Positions 21,756 through 32,584 of a stretch of 64,000 nucleotides of DNA are shown here, one piece after another (the first letter of the stretch is position 1; every line of letters starts with the position of its first letter). The notes below the pieces were generated by a model that was not told the origin of the DNA, made no database searches, and worked only from the letters and a program-made list of their open reading frames with translations. A program made the position numbers and the translations under genes. Origin of the DNA: Cordylochernes scorpioides (taxonomy: Eukaryota; Arthropoda; Arachnida; Pseudoscorpiones; Chernetidae); contig CP092881.1 in the NCBI GenBank assembly GCA_030710605.1, positions 71,663,118-71,727,117 on the forward strand, given 5' to 3'.

Positions 21756-22560
21756 AGGCCACCCCCTTTAACAGCATATACAGATGGATCTTCAGACCTT
21801 ACCCTGAGTAATGGAGGGGCCGGAATTAACATAATACTGCAAGATGGAACAAACATCAAAATCAAAGAAGGAGCAGGACAGATTTCGTCAAACTTCACTT
21901 GTGAACTGACAGCTATCTGGAAAGCCCTTGATGTATGCCTTAACCATCCATCCCTGCATCAAGCAGAAGGAATTTTTTAATATACAGCGACTCCATATCC
22001 GCTCTAGAAGCAATTCAGAAGGGCAATACTAAAATCACACAGAAAATACACTCGTTACTTACCCAACTGGAACCATTGGAGAATAACTGCATTCTACATT
22101 GGATCCCTGCCCATGCTGGGATCGGGGGTAATGAAATGGCATTTGAATTGGCAAAGAAAGCCAGAAAGTTGAGCCAAAGGAAAGAACAAATGTCATTATT
22201 TGACACTGATTCTTTGTCAAAATACAAGATAATTAAACAAAAAAATAAGAAAGATCAAAATGCGAAATAAACTCTGAGAGAAAAATGATAAAAACTATAA
22301 CAAGACTTAGAACAAAACACTATAAAGGAATGACAATACATTCAGATGGCACAAGAACCTATAGGACATGCAACAACTGTCCTGGTGTGGATCTAACACC
22401 TACCCACATATTCTCATGTCCAGCAATGGCCGCAGCCTTGCAGAAAATTGACTTAGACCCAGAGCAGCAGCTTTACACACCCAAGATAGTGGATATTTCT
22501 GCTACTGTGATGGAGATGCATGGATACATCTAAGGCTCTTTATTGGACACGACAACAACA
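21756..22560 (+). pseudogene. RNase H and C-terminal zinc motif of the split LINE
   Basis: TAYTDGSSDLTLSNGGAG (Asp), TCELTAIWKALDV (Glu), then a frameshift at a T run near 21976, IYSDSISALEAIQKGN (Asp) and LHWIPAHAGIGGNEMAFEL, where the fourth Asp is replaced. A further break precedes RTCNNCPGVDLTPTHIFSCP, a C-x2-C...H...C motif, with a stop at 22533 and a CAACAACAACAA-type tail. Position and type suggest that it continues the LINE at 13979-16482, separated by the later R1-like and reverse LINEs. Confidence 0.75.
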
Positions 22561-22689
22561 ACAACGGCATTCCAGAGTAAAATAAATTATCAGAGATAGA
22601 TACATATTTTTCAAATGAATTAAAATAAATATAATCGATACTGAGTGAGAGTTGAATTAAAAATATTAGAAATTTATTATCTTCGGAAA

Positions 22690-23115
22690 CAAACCGTATC
22701 TAAAATATCAAATTTCTTTTTGCTACACGTTTAAATTTGCATTTACCTATTTTACATATCTCTGATTGTATTTGAAAATCTTTAACCAATTCTTCATACT
22801 TTTGGCGAAGTGGTGTTTTATTAATTTGTAATTTGAAAATATTAGGGTTCTTTCCTGGTATTCAAAAAGGAAAAATACGTGTCGATCAGTTATATTTTTA
22901 AATTTATCAAACAATTTGGCCGCTGAATCTCTGATTCTGGTAGAGCGCCATCTGGCGAATAAAATTGTAACTAAAATCAATTTCGAATTTTTCATTATTT
23001 GCCATAAAAAATCCCATTGCATCCTGAACACAATGGTGTTTACCGCATTGCTCTAGCGCAAATATTCGCGGAGTTATTAATTTTTAAAGTTGTGCGGGAC
23101 TTTTGGATCACCCTG
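22690..23115 (-). repeat. Right long terminal inverted repeat of the 11-kb element
   Basis: Reverse counterpart of 12106-12545, ending TTTTGGATCACCCTG next to TA. Differences between arms are scattered substitutions, so the copies have diverged somewhat since insertion. Confidence 0.75.
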
Positions 23116-23149
23116 TATTTGATTAAATAAATAAATTTATTTGCCAATA

Positions 23150-23395
23150 CACCCATACCTCGCTTTGCGTCGGGGTTACGTTCCAAAAAAGCACGACGCA
23201 AAGTGAAAATATGTGAAGGCGCAATCAAAAACAAAGGTGTTGACATATTTTAGGGAAAAAAAATTCAAAAAAAAAAATTAAAGACTCGAATCCAAAACAA
23301 CGCAACTTCGAAAATCTAACGATGCACAGTGAAATTCATTAAAAATTAAGCAGCGACGCAACTTTGAAAAAACGCAACACGAAACGACGCAAAGG
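23150..23395. mobile_element. TA-flanked MITE, right end truncated
   Basis: Begins CACCCATACCTCGCTTTGCG after TA (23148-23149) and contains GGGGTTACGTTCCAAAAAAG. It aligns over its length with the intact copy at 63214-63487 but ends at GACGCAAAGG without the terminal AGGTATTGGTG. Sequence of the termini and TA target resemble Tigger-like MITEs; this is inference. Confidence 0.7.
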
Positions 23396-25985
23396 TACAT
23401 AGTATTTCCCTTTGTCAAGGTATTATATTTTGTATCCATATATAAAAGATATATAAATGTATGATATAATCTAAAATGCAATTATTTTATTTTTAAAAAA
23501 ACATATATTTTATTTTCATTCTGTTGTATATACGTATATTAATTAATTGTTTTCACAGAGTGTGTGTAAGCTCACAGGTAAATAGGCGCTAACCGAAACA
23601 GAAAAAAGTTCCTTTGTTTAATATTAGTGTTCCTTTTATATTTTGTTCTCTCTCTTGTAAATCAATAAATATAATGTTTATTTAATATTTATTGGAAACA
23701 GTTTCATTAAAAATTCTAAGCAAAGTCAACACATTTATTGACTGTTCTACATTTTTTGACCATAGATTCAGAAGTATGCACTTTAAATATTTGTTGTAAA
23801 TATGTATAGTTAACCTACCTAAATTTTTGTATCACAAAATAGGATTCATTTTATAAATTCTATATTACTGTGAAAAATTTTTAAAGTGTAATTCTTTTCA
23901 AGTAATTGAAAGAATACTACTTGATAAGTAAATAACTATCTTTCCTATTTTCACGACTGCACCTTCAATTCTTTATCATTCAAACATCAAAACATTATAA
24001 TAATAACATATATATTGTTGCACCAGGCTGCGGTTTGGCAGATTCTTCAGTCTTGATTCTCTCCTTAGGCGCGTCTTGCATCTTTCCAGAACGTGTCTCA
24101 ACCATCCTACAAGGTTAAACCAGTCAATAATAAGACAACTATATTTTTAGGTAACACCTAGAATATCTCTTTATTTATCACATCAAAGTTTAAAGCAGGT
24201 TATGTATTCAGTGCATCAAAATACAAATGTTTTATAAAACATAATATTTCATAATAATATTATGTTTCATAAAAATAAATAAATATATAATTTAAATTTG
24301 AAATATATGGAAAATAATATTATAAATAATTTCAAAATAGGCGCACTAATCATGATTCAGCAATATAGTATAATAAGAAATACCCAAACTTTATCTAATG
24401 TAAAAGAAATGCTCGAATAAAAGAAATAGGAAAGTTTGTGAACGGCCGTTACAAGAGCGGTCTAAAATAATATTTCACCGCAAACAACAAGAAGTTCCAC
24501 TCACCAACAACAAGGAAGAAGATCATAATTGACTTTCCGATACCTTCCATTAACTCTGGGCCAGCTTCACACCATGCTCTTCAACATTTCTTCCTTCAGT
24601 TTATGTTGTATTGTTTTATCTGTCTGATAGGGAACACTATTTGAATTTTATATTTGGAGAGACCAAATTTAGTGAGATTATGGAATTCTATGTCTGAAAC
24701 ATAGCATAAGAAATACAATGATTTATACAGAGAATTTATAGAGAGATAACATATAGAGAACAATAAATGTAGACGTTCAAATCTTATCGAGGTCTTCAGA
24801 CCGCGGGAGAAACAGAATGTGGAGATGTGGATTGAAACATCTTTATTACATCGTTAATATAAGCTTAGATATATACAATATTGAAAAAATAAGATTAAAT
24901 AATGATAAATATATGAATAAGGGAGAGAGAGAGACTTTTGAACACTTTTATTGATATCTTGTCAATTAGGCTTTAAAAAAAGAATGAAAAATAATGGGAA
25001 TATTCAAAATGAATTATGAGTGAGGAAAGCTCCACCATCTTGATAGGGTCCTCCTCCAGACCGTGGAGATGTGGAGGAATAGAGTGTAAGAGGAATGTTC
25101 GTTGAAATTGAGAAATATATCCTTCAGATAATAGATACATCAATTATTCACATAAAATACATTAATGTTTCTAAAAATAAGCAAATATGATTTAAAATAT
25201 TTTATTTAGCGACTATTGAATAGTCCAATTTTATTTCTTTTTTAAAGAGAGCAGACGGTGAAGCGAGTTCTCCTTCATTTGCCAACAAAAGGCAAACTTT
25301 GGAACCATTCGATCGCCAACTACAGGCCTAAACTGCTACGCTCTATTTCTTTGGCAGACAATATAGTGTTGTGTTTCATAGTGGCAATATCTCTCTTGGT
25401 AGGTTCTAAATTAACGGTCATAAATTGCAAGCCTCTCTTCCAAAACTGGACAGGTTCAAAGGAAAGACATTGGGAGGTCGAAGATTATATACATAAGAAT
25501 TAGAAGTGATATATATATGTCATAATATATGCTCTTCCAGGATTAATAAAACAAACCAACAGCCAACGAGAGAGAAATGGGCAGCTAAAGCGAGACACTT
25601 TAGACAACTAACTTACGACCATTTTTTGGCCACATTCCTGAGGGGGGCGTCACCACCTGGCGACTATCCTGATTAGCCCCCGGTTGTGTACACAGGGAAA
25701 ACGGTCGTTCAGCGGACAGCCGCTCGCTACCTCCCTCTCTCTCGGATGGCTTCCAGGTTCCATCTTCCAAACTTGTTGTTTCCTTATTTCTCACTCACCA
25801 CATTATTATCACTATAGTGCCACATCGAAAGTCGACAGAATCATATCACAGAAGAGTCGACAGGATCATATCACATATATATATATATTATAAATAAAAA
25901 TATTTTCCTGCTGATTTTGGAATATTAGAGTTTTAGAATTATTAGATGTTGCTTGATTTTGGTTTACATGAGTATGTTACGATAT
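23396..25985. other. Sparse AT-rich DNA, no supported gene
   Basis: Mostly AT-rich. A short minus frame at 24111-24026 (MVETRSGKMQDAPKERIK) resembles the start of some retroelement Gag proteins but is too short to call. 24943-24970 is a scrap of S-family tail. 25258-25503 and 25600-25895 are small open frames without motifs. Confidence 0.35.
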
Positions 25986-27481
25986 TGTTTTGCAGTCGTG
26001 GGAGTAATAAAATAGTTTTGATCAGAGATTTCTTTATTTGAGCTAAGGAATATATTTTGTCGCGTGTGTACCCTACCGGTTCTTTGCGACAATGCCGCTT
26101 CCTCCTTCGTGGATCACCTACTTAGGCTCCCGTTGCTCTTGCCTGCAGCTTTTCCCCGCAGGCCACCCAAAGACGTTCTGAGTTCCACCTCTCCAGTGGA
26201 AACTCCCTTCCTCTGGCAGTATCTCTCGGCCTTACCACTGGTGGGGGAACACGAGAGACCTACCAGAAGAGTAGCAGCAGCAGCCTGGCGATGATGGCAA
26301 TGGCGAGAGTAACGACAGGAGGCGGCATGGAGACTTGAAGCACTTTTTTATTGTCATCTATTACTAAACATTACATATAACTTGAATAATAAACAACGGG
26401 TATTTACATCATTTTATATCCTGGGGCCAACACAAAAGCGTATTTACAGTTAACCTCCCCAGGAAACGAGACCACAGCAGTCGGCGACTCCCACATCAGC
26501 CAGCAAGGGAATCAGGCGAAAGCGCCATCTATTGGTGGAGGTTGTAATCGTTTGGAGGCCTTACACATAACACCGCCTCCCCATCAAGGCGGATCGTCCC
26601 GATCCGGCCTCATCGCTTCCGTCGCCCAGACGTCACGCTTCTTGCTGGTGCCGCTTCTCTTGCCGGAACTGTCCATCTCGCTGGAATCGCCTTTCTCGCC
26701 GGAGCCAATCTTTCTCGCTGGAGCCGCCCCTCTCGCCGGAGTCGCCCTTTCGCCAGAGCCGTTCTTCTCGCCGGGATCGCTTCTCCCGCCGGAGCCGCCC
26801 CTTTCTCCGGAGCCGTCCCTCTCGCCGGTGCCGCCCCTTTCGCCGGTACCGCTTCTCACGCCGGAACCGCCTCTCACGCCGGAGGCACCTCTCATGCTGA
26901 CTCAGCCTATTATGACGATTCCGCTTCTTATATCGGTACCGTTTTTCGTGCCGGAGGCGCTTCTCATGCCGGCACCGCCTCTTATGCTGGTACCACTTCT
27001 CTCGCCGAGACCACCTCTCTCGCCAGGACCTCTCCTCTCGCCGGGACCATTCCTCTCGCCGGGACCGCTTCTCTCGCCGGTACCGCTTCTCTCGCCCGTA
27101 CCGCTTCTCTCGTCGGTACTGCTTCTCTCGCCGGGACCATTCCTCTCGCCGGCACCACTCCTCTCGCCCGTACCGCTTCTCTCGCCGGGACCACTCCTCT
27201 CGCCTGTACCACTTCTCTCGCGCGTACCGCTTCTCTCGCCGGTACCGCTTCTCTCGCCGGTACCGCTTCTCTCGCCGGGATCACTCCTTTCGCCGGGACC
27301 ATTCCTCTCGCCGGGACCGTTTCTCCCGAGGACACCTTTTCTCCCAGCGTATTTACAGTTAACCTCCCCAGGAAACGGGACCACAGCAGTCGGCGACTCT
27401 CACATCAGCCAGCAAAGGAATCAGGCGAAAGCGCCATCTATTGGCGGGGGTTGTAATCGTTTGGAGGCCTTACACGTAACA
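25986..27481 (-). mobile_element. LTR A element with internal minisatellite, ATAT target duplication
   Basis: The outer ends form TG...CA: TGTTTTGCAGTCGTGGGAG at the left and CCTTACACGTAACA at the right, flanked by ATAT on both sides (25982-25985 and 27482-27485). On the minus strand the terminus reads AGCTCAAATAAAG ... CCACGACTGCAAAACA, similar to LTR B. Inside, 136-bp direct repeats (26437-26572 and 27346-27481) enclose an 18-bp minisatellite. A complete LTR of 587 bp would be 25986-26572, with only 136 bp of a second LTR kept. No gag or pol remains. Confidence 0.6.
26573..27345. repeat. 18-bp minisatellite, GC-rich
   Basis: About 40 imperfect 18-bp units of the type CTCTCGCCGGGACCATTC, most regular at 27000-27335. 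Because 18 is a multiple of 3, several frames stay open. The plus frame 26552-27487 encodes a six-residue repeat (LLSPVP, LLSPGP). The minus frames encode GERSGT and PAREAV repeats. I regard these frames as by-products of the repeat, not as genes. Confidence 0.85.
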
Positions 27482-27485
27482 ATAT

Positions 27486-27706
27486 GAAAACCAATTTGGT
27501 AAAAGTACCGCCTGGATTAAGGCGAATAGAACAAGGAAAACAAAAGAATATTTACATAATGTACAAATATTTGAGCCGGCCAGCGGGAAACAACAACAAC
27601 GGGTTATATAAAGGAAAAAGCGCGACCTCTGTCGGTCGATTAACAGAATATTTGAATCGATGAAATATAATTTTAAATAAAATAATATTTTAATATAACA
27701 TATATA
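27486..27706 (-). repeat. LTR B 5' part, reverse copy
   Basis: Reverse of the LTR B order: GCCTTAATCCAGGCGGTAC, TTGAGCCGGCC, GGGAAACAACAACAACGGG, TATATAAAGG (TATA-like), GCGACCTCTGTCGGTCG, then TATTAAAATATTA-type DNA. It adjoins the LTR A element, which may have inserted into it. Confidence 0.55.
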
Positions 27707-28105
27707 AAGTTTGATTCGTCTCAATTAGTCATGTGTTCAAACATATAAAACCCATACAATATGTCAATATAGGAATATAAAGTATATTCGACAACTGAGC
27801 CATCGATGGAGGGCTCCCCTCCAGATAACGATGGGTCTTCCCCCCTCTACTTCAGACTATAGAGAGGGGGAACCTTCATAAGGGATGGAAATATTTCTTT
27901 CAATATTAGTATAAAAAGATAATAGAAAGCGAGTGAACAACTTGGAAGACAAATAGAAAATTCGACTTTTCCAAATACATTCACTACCTGTTTCCTCCCA
28001 CTCACAATACATAAAAGCTATAAGAACAACCCAGCTACACCTGGTATCTTCCAAAGTGAATGTTTGCCAATAATATATTGTACTTAATAAAATATAGTTC
28101 ATTAT
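27707..28105. other. No gene seen
   Basis: AT-rich, with an 81-codon minus frame without motifs. A short GAGGGGGAA / TTCCCCCCTC inverted pair lies at 27837-27871. Confidence 0.35.
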
Positions 28106-28111
28106 ATCTTA

Positions 28112-28325
28112 TTTTTACGGTGGTAAAATAGTAATAGTAAAAATAGGAATTTCAACAGTAGCAATTTGTTTATTTATTCGTGCAAAGTGCGAGCTTTCGG
28201 ATCTTTATAATCCTTACACAGAGGCATCAGATGCCACTGTAGAAAGATTATAAAGATCTTAAAGCTTGAAACTTTGCAAGAATAAAGAAAGGCATTTCTA
28301 CTGTCAAAATTCCTATTTTATGCTT
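28112..28325. repeat. Palindromic foldback with PLE-like tails head to head
   Basis: AAAATAGGAATTTCAACAGT at the left mirrors CTGTCAAAATTCCTATTTTA at the right. Inside, CGAGCTTTCGGATCTTTATA and TATAAAGATCTTAAAGCTTG mirror each other around GCATCAGATGC. The CGAAAGCTCG tail resembles the PLE-type ribozyme tail, but the CTGATGA core is not preserved. Confidence 0.6.
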
Positions 28326-28555
28326 TATAGAAATTTTCTTTTCCAATAAAATAGTAGTGGTGATCATTTAAAATTCCCAATGTTGTAAGTAAAGAGATTT
28401 TTATAATATAAAATGATATCGCTCAATATATATTGATATTGAAATTTATCCTCAAAAATGTAATGGCTCACGGTTGTCCCTGACAGTGGCATTTACTATA
28501 TCTGAAGCTGTAGTTGATTTTTTGTAAGTATCGATTCGTCTTTCGAAACAATCAC
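28326..28555. other. No gene seen
   Basis: Short AT-rich stretch. Confidence 0.3.
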
Positions 28556-28559
28556 CAGC

Positions 28560-29400
28560 TTGACATGGGGCCTTGTCTTATAACTCCTTGGCAGCGGCCG
28601 CTTTTGTAAAGTAATTGTCTTAGAGGGGGCTGGTAGTAATGGCAACGGGCTGGTGCTCGGCGCCTGAGCAGATGGATCGGTGGCTGTTTACTGAGGAGCG
28701 AGAGAACGGTTTGCTACCTGAGAAGACGCGGCAGGTCTGTAAGGTGCCATAGAGGACTGCTGCAATCTCCCGTAGACATTGTAGGTGCTGTGGATTTGTG
28801 GGAGGGCGTGGGTCGGGAGATTTGGGGCGTCGACACTGGCCCACTCGGGATGTCCAAAAGATAGATTGGAAGACATCCATGGTTTCTTCAGGGACAGGAA
28901 GCTCGTCCGTCCCTTCCAGTGACATCTGCTACAATAAACGCCGCGCCGCGATGACGCCTTTTTTGATAGCAAGTGGGATATTTCCAATTGATATCTTTTC
29001 TGCTCTTTTCCTATATGGAAAATCTCTCAAGAGGGTGGTTTTTATGGTGAAACTCTTCTCAGCCAGGCGCTCGGTCTAGTCGACGCTGGCCAGCCCGACC
29101 AATATCTTCATTATCCACACAGAAGCCTTGCTCAGAATCTATTCCAGCACCTTTATTTTGGGCGGGATGGATTTTCAAGGCCCCTCGACGAAGCAGCGTT
29201 TGTCAAAGGTCGCAGCCGCCGACCTAGTACTGATTTTACTGTTGTCTGCTGCTCTTAATCACCGTTACAAGATCTCTTTCCCCTGTTCAATTATTGACAT
29301 GGCCTGTCTGCTATCAATTCAGCCTTCGAAAATTTTTCTGGTTGGATTGGAGACTCCTAGCTTTTGCCAACCTTGAGATGTCAATTCCTTCTCGTAAGTT
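28560..29400. pseudogene. Degenerate coding-like island, family unknown
   Basis: Balanced composition in AT-rich surroundings and several overlapping open frames on both strands (minus 28620-28987; plus 28798-29079 and 29128-29376). On the minus strand, KISIGNIPLAIKKGV is followed by a frame break and SLEGTDELPVPEETMDVF. The pattern suggests an old retroelement ORF, but I recognise no domain. Confidence 0.35.
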
Positions 29401-29821
29401 CCGATTTTTCCCTAAATTTAAATTTTCGACGTAATCAAACTTTCGTTCTCTTTCGTCGATTGTTTCTCTTGAAAAAATAATACATTTTGAAAGGTGAAAA
29501 ATCTACAACGAATTATTATCATTTTATCTCCTCATCTAAGAACTTGTCAATTCTAATTTTTTCCCTAGAAGTATGAGAGTTCGTGCTTTTTCAGACATCC
29601 ATAATGTTAGTATATGCTCTATTAATATCTCTAGCGACAGCTGTCGCCATAAAGAGAAGAGCTGGGCGACAGGTGATAAAGTCAGGTCTCCAATTACCGC
29701 CATGTGACACCGAGGAGAGAGAAAAGAGTTAAGAAGAACTTTCCTATCGTGACCGGAAGTGCCCTGTCCCATTACCTCGGAAGGCTTCCTGCCAATTTGT
29801 GTCATCGTCCTAATCACGTAT

Positions 29822-30195
29822 TGGCCGTAATTGGAGAGGTCTCTCCCCAATCTCAGCCACGCTTTCTGCCAACATTTTGTTATTTCATCCCAACTCATAT
29901 ATAGTGGGTGAAGGATGATGGATTTTATGGAAAGGAACGAGTAAATCTCTGGGTAACACACAGACAAATGGTTTCTCTCATCGTATTCACATTTCTTTTT
30001 AATTTTTAAAAGATATTGGAGTAATTGGAGCGGTCTCTCTCCAATCTCGACGTCAGCCTTTCTGCCAACATTTTGTCATTTCATCCGAACAGAGATATAT
30101 AGTGGGTGAAGGATGGTGGATTTTATGGAAAGAGACGAATAAATCTCTGGGTAACACACAGACAAATGGTTGTTCTCATCGTATTCTGATTTTTT
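29822..30195. repeat. Tandem duplication of about 190 bp
   Basis: GTAATTGGAG..GGTCTCTC, TCTGCCAACATTTTGT, TATATAGTGGGTGAAGGATG and AATCTCTGGGTAACACACAG occur in this order twice (29828-29985 and 30021-30180). The 143-codon minus frame at 29536-29967 overlaps the first copy and has no recognised domain. Confidence 0.75.
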
Positions 30196-30975
30196 TTTAA
30201 AGGTATGAAGGAATGAATCTTCATCCTGATAGCACCTATTTGACCAATTTCATTAAACCGATTTGGAAGATATAAATTTTAAACTTCGCTTTTTGAATTG
30301 TCTTCATCATCAGAGGTATTTCAAAAAGGAAAAAAAAACATATTTTGAAAGGTTTGCTGGTTCAGAAATGTATTTTGATGATTTCTTGGTATATATGGAG
30401 CTAGTTTATAAGAACATGGTAACCACTTAGAATTAAATTCTGAAAAGGTAAGGAAGGTAAAATTGGCGTGTGTATAATTGGCTGGAAGTAGTGATTCTAG
30501 GTGTCATTTTGAAGGGCATATTGGCTCTAAATCTCGAGAAATAAGGAGTGGTTAAAAGAGACATTGCCCTCGATTGCTTATTGATTTAGTTAAATGAAAG
30601 AATAAGTACCCAAATGTGTAACAGCTAATGTACAGATCCAATATGTCTCACAAAGATTGTATCAAACAAACCCCAGATCAATAGCGCCCAATAGAATCGA
30701 AGCGATAGATAAACAGAGGGTGATCCAGGGAAGTACCTGGAAGATTGTTGTCGACGTTGTAAAAAATGACAAACAGAGAGCCAATAAACACTGCGCGGTA
30801 TTGAGCGGAGTCTGCAGTTGACAGTGAGGAATGGAGCGGCTTAGTCAGCCCTGTCTGGTCATTGCCAGCTAGCTACTCTTACGCGACTCTATGCTATACC
30901 ATCATATTGAAAATATCAAATAAAATATAAAAAGCTATATTTATATATTTCGGTAAATAATATGTATAAGATAGC
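30196..30975. other. No gene seen
   Basis: AT-rich. GGGTGATCCAGGGAAG at 30718-30735 resembles a mariner-type terminus but has no partner nearby. Confidence 0.35.
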
Positions 30976-30979
30976 ATAT

Positions 30980-31425
30980 CTCCTATATGCAAACGTTAAG
31001 AAGCTAACTGTTCTCAGCTAACTAATGAGAAAAATACGGCTGTTCTTTAGGCCCCAATATCCTTCTGTTAACAAAGACCTGGTGGAGGACCCTAACACCA
31101 AACCTCCCGGCTACAACCTACCTAGGAGGACCTGGTCAACCCTCAATAGAATCAGGACCTCTACTGGTAGATGCAACTACCTACTAAATAAGTGGAACAT
31201 GAGTCCAGACCAGAACTGCGACTGTGGACAAATACAAACAATGCACCATATCCTAAGGGACTGTCCTCGAAGATTCTTCCAGGGAACACTTGGGGATATC
31301 CACCGGTGCACAGAGGAGGCCCTGGAGTGGATTCGTCACCTCGACATTCCACTCTAGAGAAACTTGCCAACATTGTTGTATTGTGCTGTAAAAAACAATA
31401 TCATACGCAATAAATAAAATAAATC
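30980..31425 (+). pseudogene. LINE C-terminal fragment with zinc-like motif
   Basis: The frame 31025-31357 encodes RTWSTLNRIRTSTGRCNY, LLNKWNMSPDQNCDCGQIQ, TMHHILRDCPRRFF and EALEWIRHLDIPL before the stop. The C-x-C...H...C pattern with this ending is common at the C-terminus of LINE ORF2 proteins. It is open to its stop, but the RT is missing upstream. The 3' part contains AATAAATAAAATAAA. Confidence 0.75.
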
Positions 31426-32195
31426 CTTCTGTTTGTTCACCTAGCCCCTTCTGAAACTTGCTGCAACGCCATCAACGGCAAACAGTTCTATCCCTGGAGT
31501 CTCCAGCCTAGGAGGATGCAGCTTCTGTGATGATTACCATCCCTCTGCTGTCACCATCAGCACTTTCTTCAAACACTACCACGTTAATATCATTGGCAGA
31601 CCCTATCAAGATATTTAACGATATTCTTTTTCGCTCTGTCACATATCTCGAGTCTTAGAAGAAACAGCCTTCTTTGGATACCCAGAGAATTAATCGTCAT
31701 CCCATGAAACATCAGTGAAAAAGTCAAAAGTTCGCAAGAAGCTCAAAGAATTTCTCGAAAGGCTATTCTCATTCCATTCTCGTAGACTACTGCCGAAGTG
31801 GACATTAGAAGAACCAATATAGAAAAGGCGGCTATATCTCGATTCCGCATGTTGTAACTTTTAGATTTTGGTCAATTGATGCATTTTATTCCTAAGTTAA
31901 TGCAAATACTATTAATTATCTTGCTTTTTCATTTAGTATAAAATAAAACTAAAAGTATATTAAACGAAGAGTTTTGTCTTGATTCTTAGTAGCGAAATTT
32001 GGACTCAAAATAGTACAGCTTGGGAAACAAAAGGTTGAACTCCAGATGATCGTGGAAGCAAATGCTAATCTGCCTCCAGTCAGAAGAGAAATATGATATA
32101 TGATAAATACCACCCTGGGAATCAAGGTACTTCAACTGCCTCTCCACCTGTAACATCGAACCACACCGAACAAAAACAACTCTAGAGGGTAAAGG
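31426..32195. other. No gene seen
   Basis: Mixed composition at 31430-31860, AT-rich afterwards. No coding or RNA feature supported. Confidence 0.35.
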
Positions 32196-32199
32196 CTAT

Positions 32200-32480
32200 C
32201 CAGAAGCCTTCAGTCGGAAAAAGTTAAAAACCAGTAATGGAGATGTTTCAGTAAATCTAAACAAATATCTAAATCTCTTTCCAGCAAGATTGTTACTTTT
32301 TTAAATAAAACAAACTTTCTACTCTTCTTACTGCGATTAAAAATAATGGGAGGGCTCTCTTCGGAGGTGAACATACCCAGCCGTTTCACCAATTTAATCC
32401 AACAGACCGCTTTTAGAGCCCTAATATCGTGTTGAACTTTTCAGATTATATATGCGACATTAAAGAAGTGGGGACTCAAA
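32200..32480 (+). repeat. G-family repeat, diverged copy
   Basis: TTTCTACTCTTCTTACTGCG, AATGGGAGGGCTCTC, TTCACCAATTTAATCCAACA and GACCGCTTTTAGAGCCCTAA follow the order of the G unit. The CTCATCAG motif is mutated. Confidence 0.6.
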
Positions 32481-32584
32481 ATGTGGGAATACATTGTCGT
32501 CCTTTCCGCGTCTAGCGTTACCTGGGCAGAAACTCTAGATTTTAGGAAATTACGCTAACGAGACTGTGCGTTTGTCCTTTTATG

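Larger units (their letters stand above)
12106..23115. mobile_element. 11-kb mariner-type element with long inverted repeats and nested LINEs
   Basis: Both ends read CAGGGTGATCCAAAAGTCCC inward and are flanked by TA (12104-12105 and 23116-23117), as expected for IS630/Tc1/mariner elements. The inverted repeats continue for about 400-450 bp. A transposase remnant lies at 13237-13978. Much of the interior is later insertions: a split LINE (13979-16482 and 21756-22560), a SINE-like copy, an R1-like LINE and a reverse LINE. The outer element thus marks the oldest layer. Confidence 0.7.

Noticed and set aside
24026..24111. Gag-like start (MVETRSGK) as a gene
   Set aside because: Too short, with no continuation and no LTR next to it.
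26552..27487. 311-residue plus-strand protein with SPxPLL repeats
   Set aside because: The frame is open because the underlying DNA is an 18-bp minisatellite; opposite-strand frames are equally open, and it includes LTR sequence at both ends.
30718..30735. GGGTGATCCAGG as a second mariner terminus
   Set aside because: Only a partial match, no TA duplication and no partner end found.
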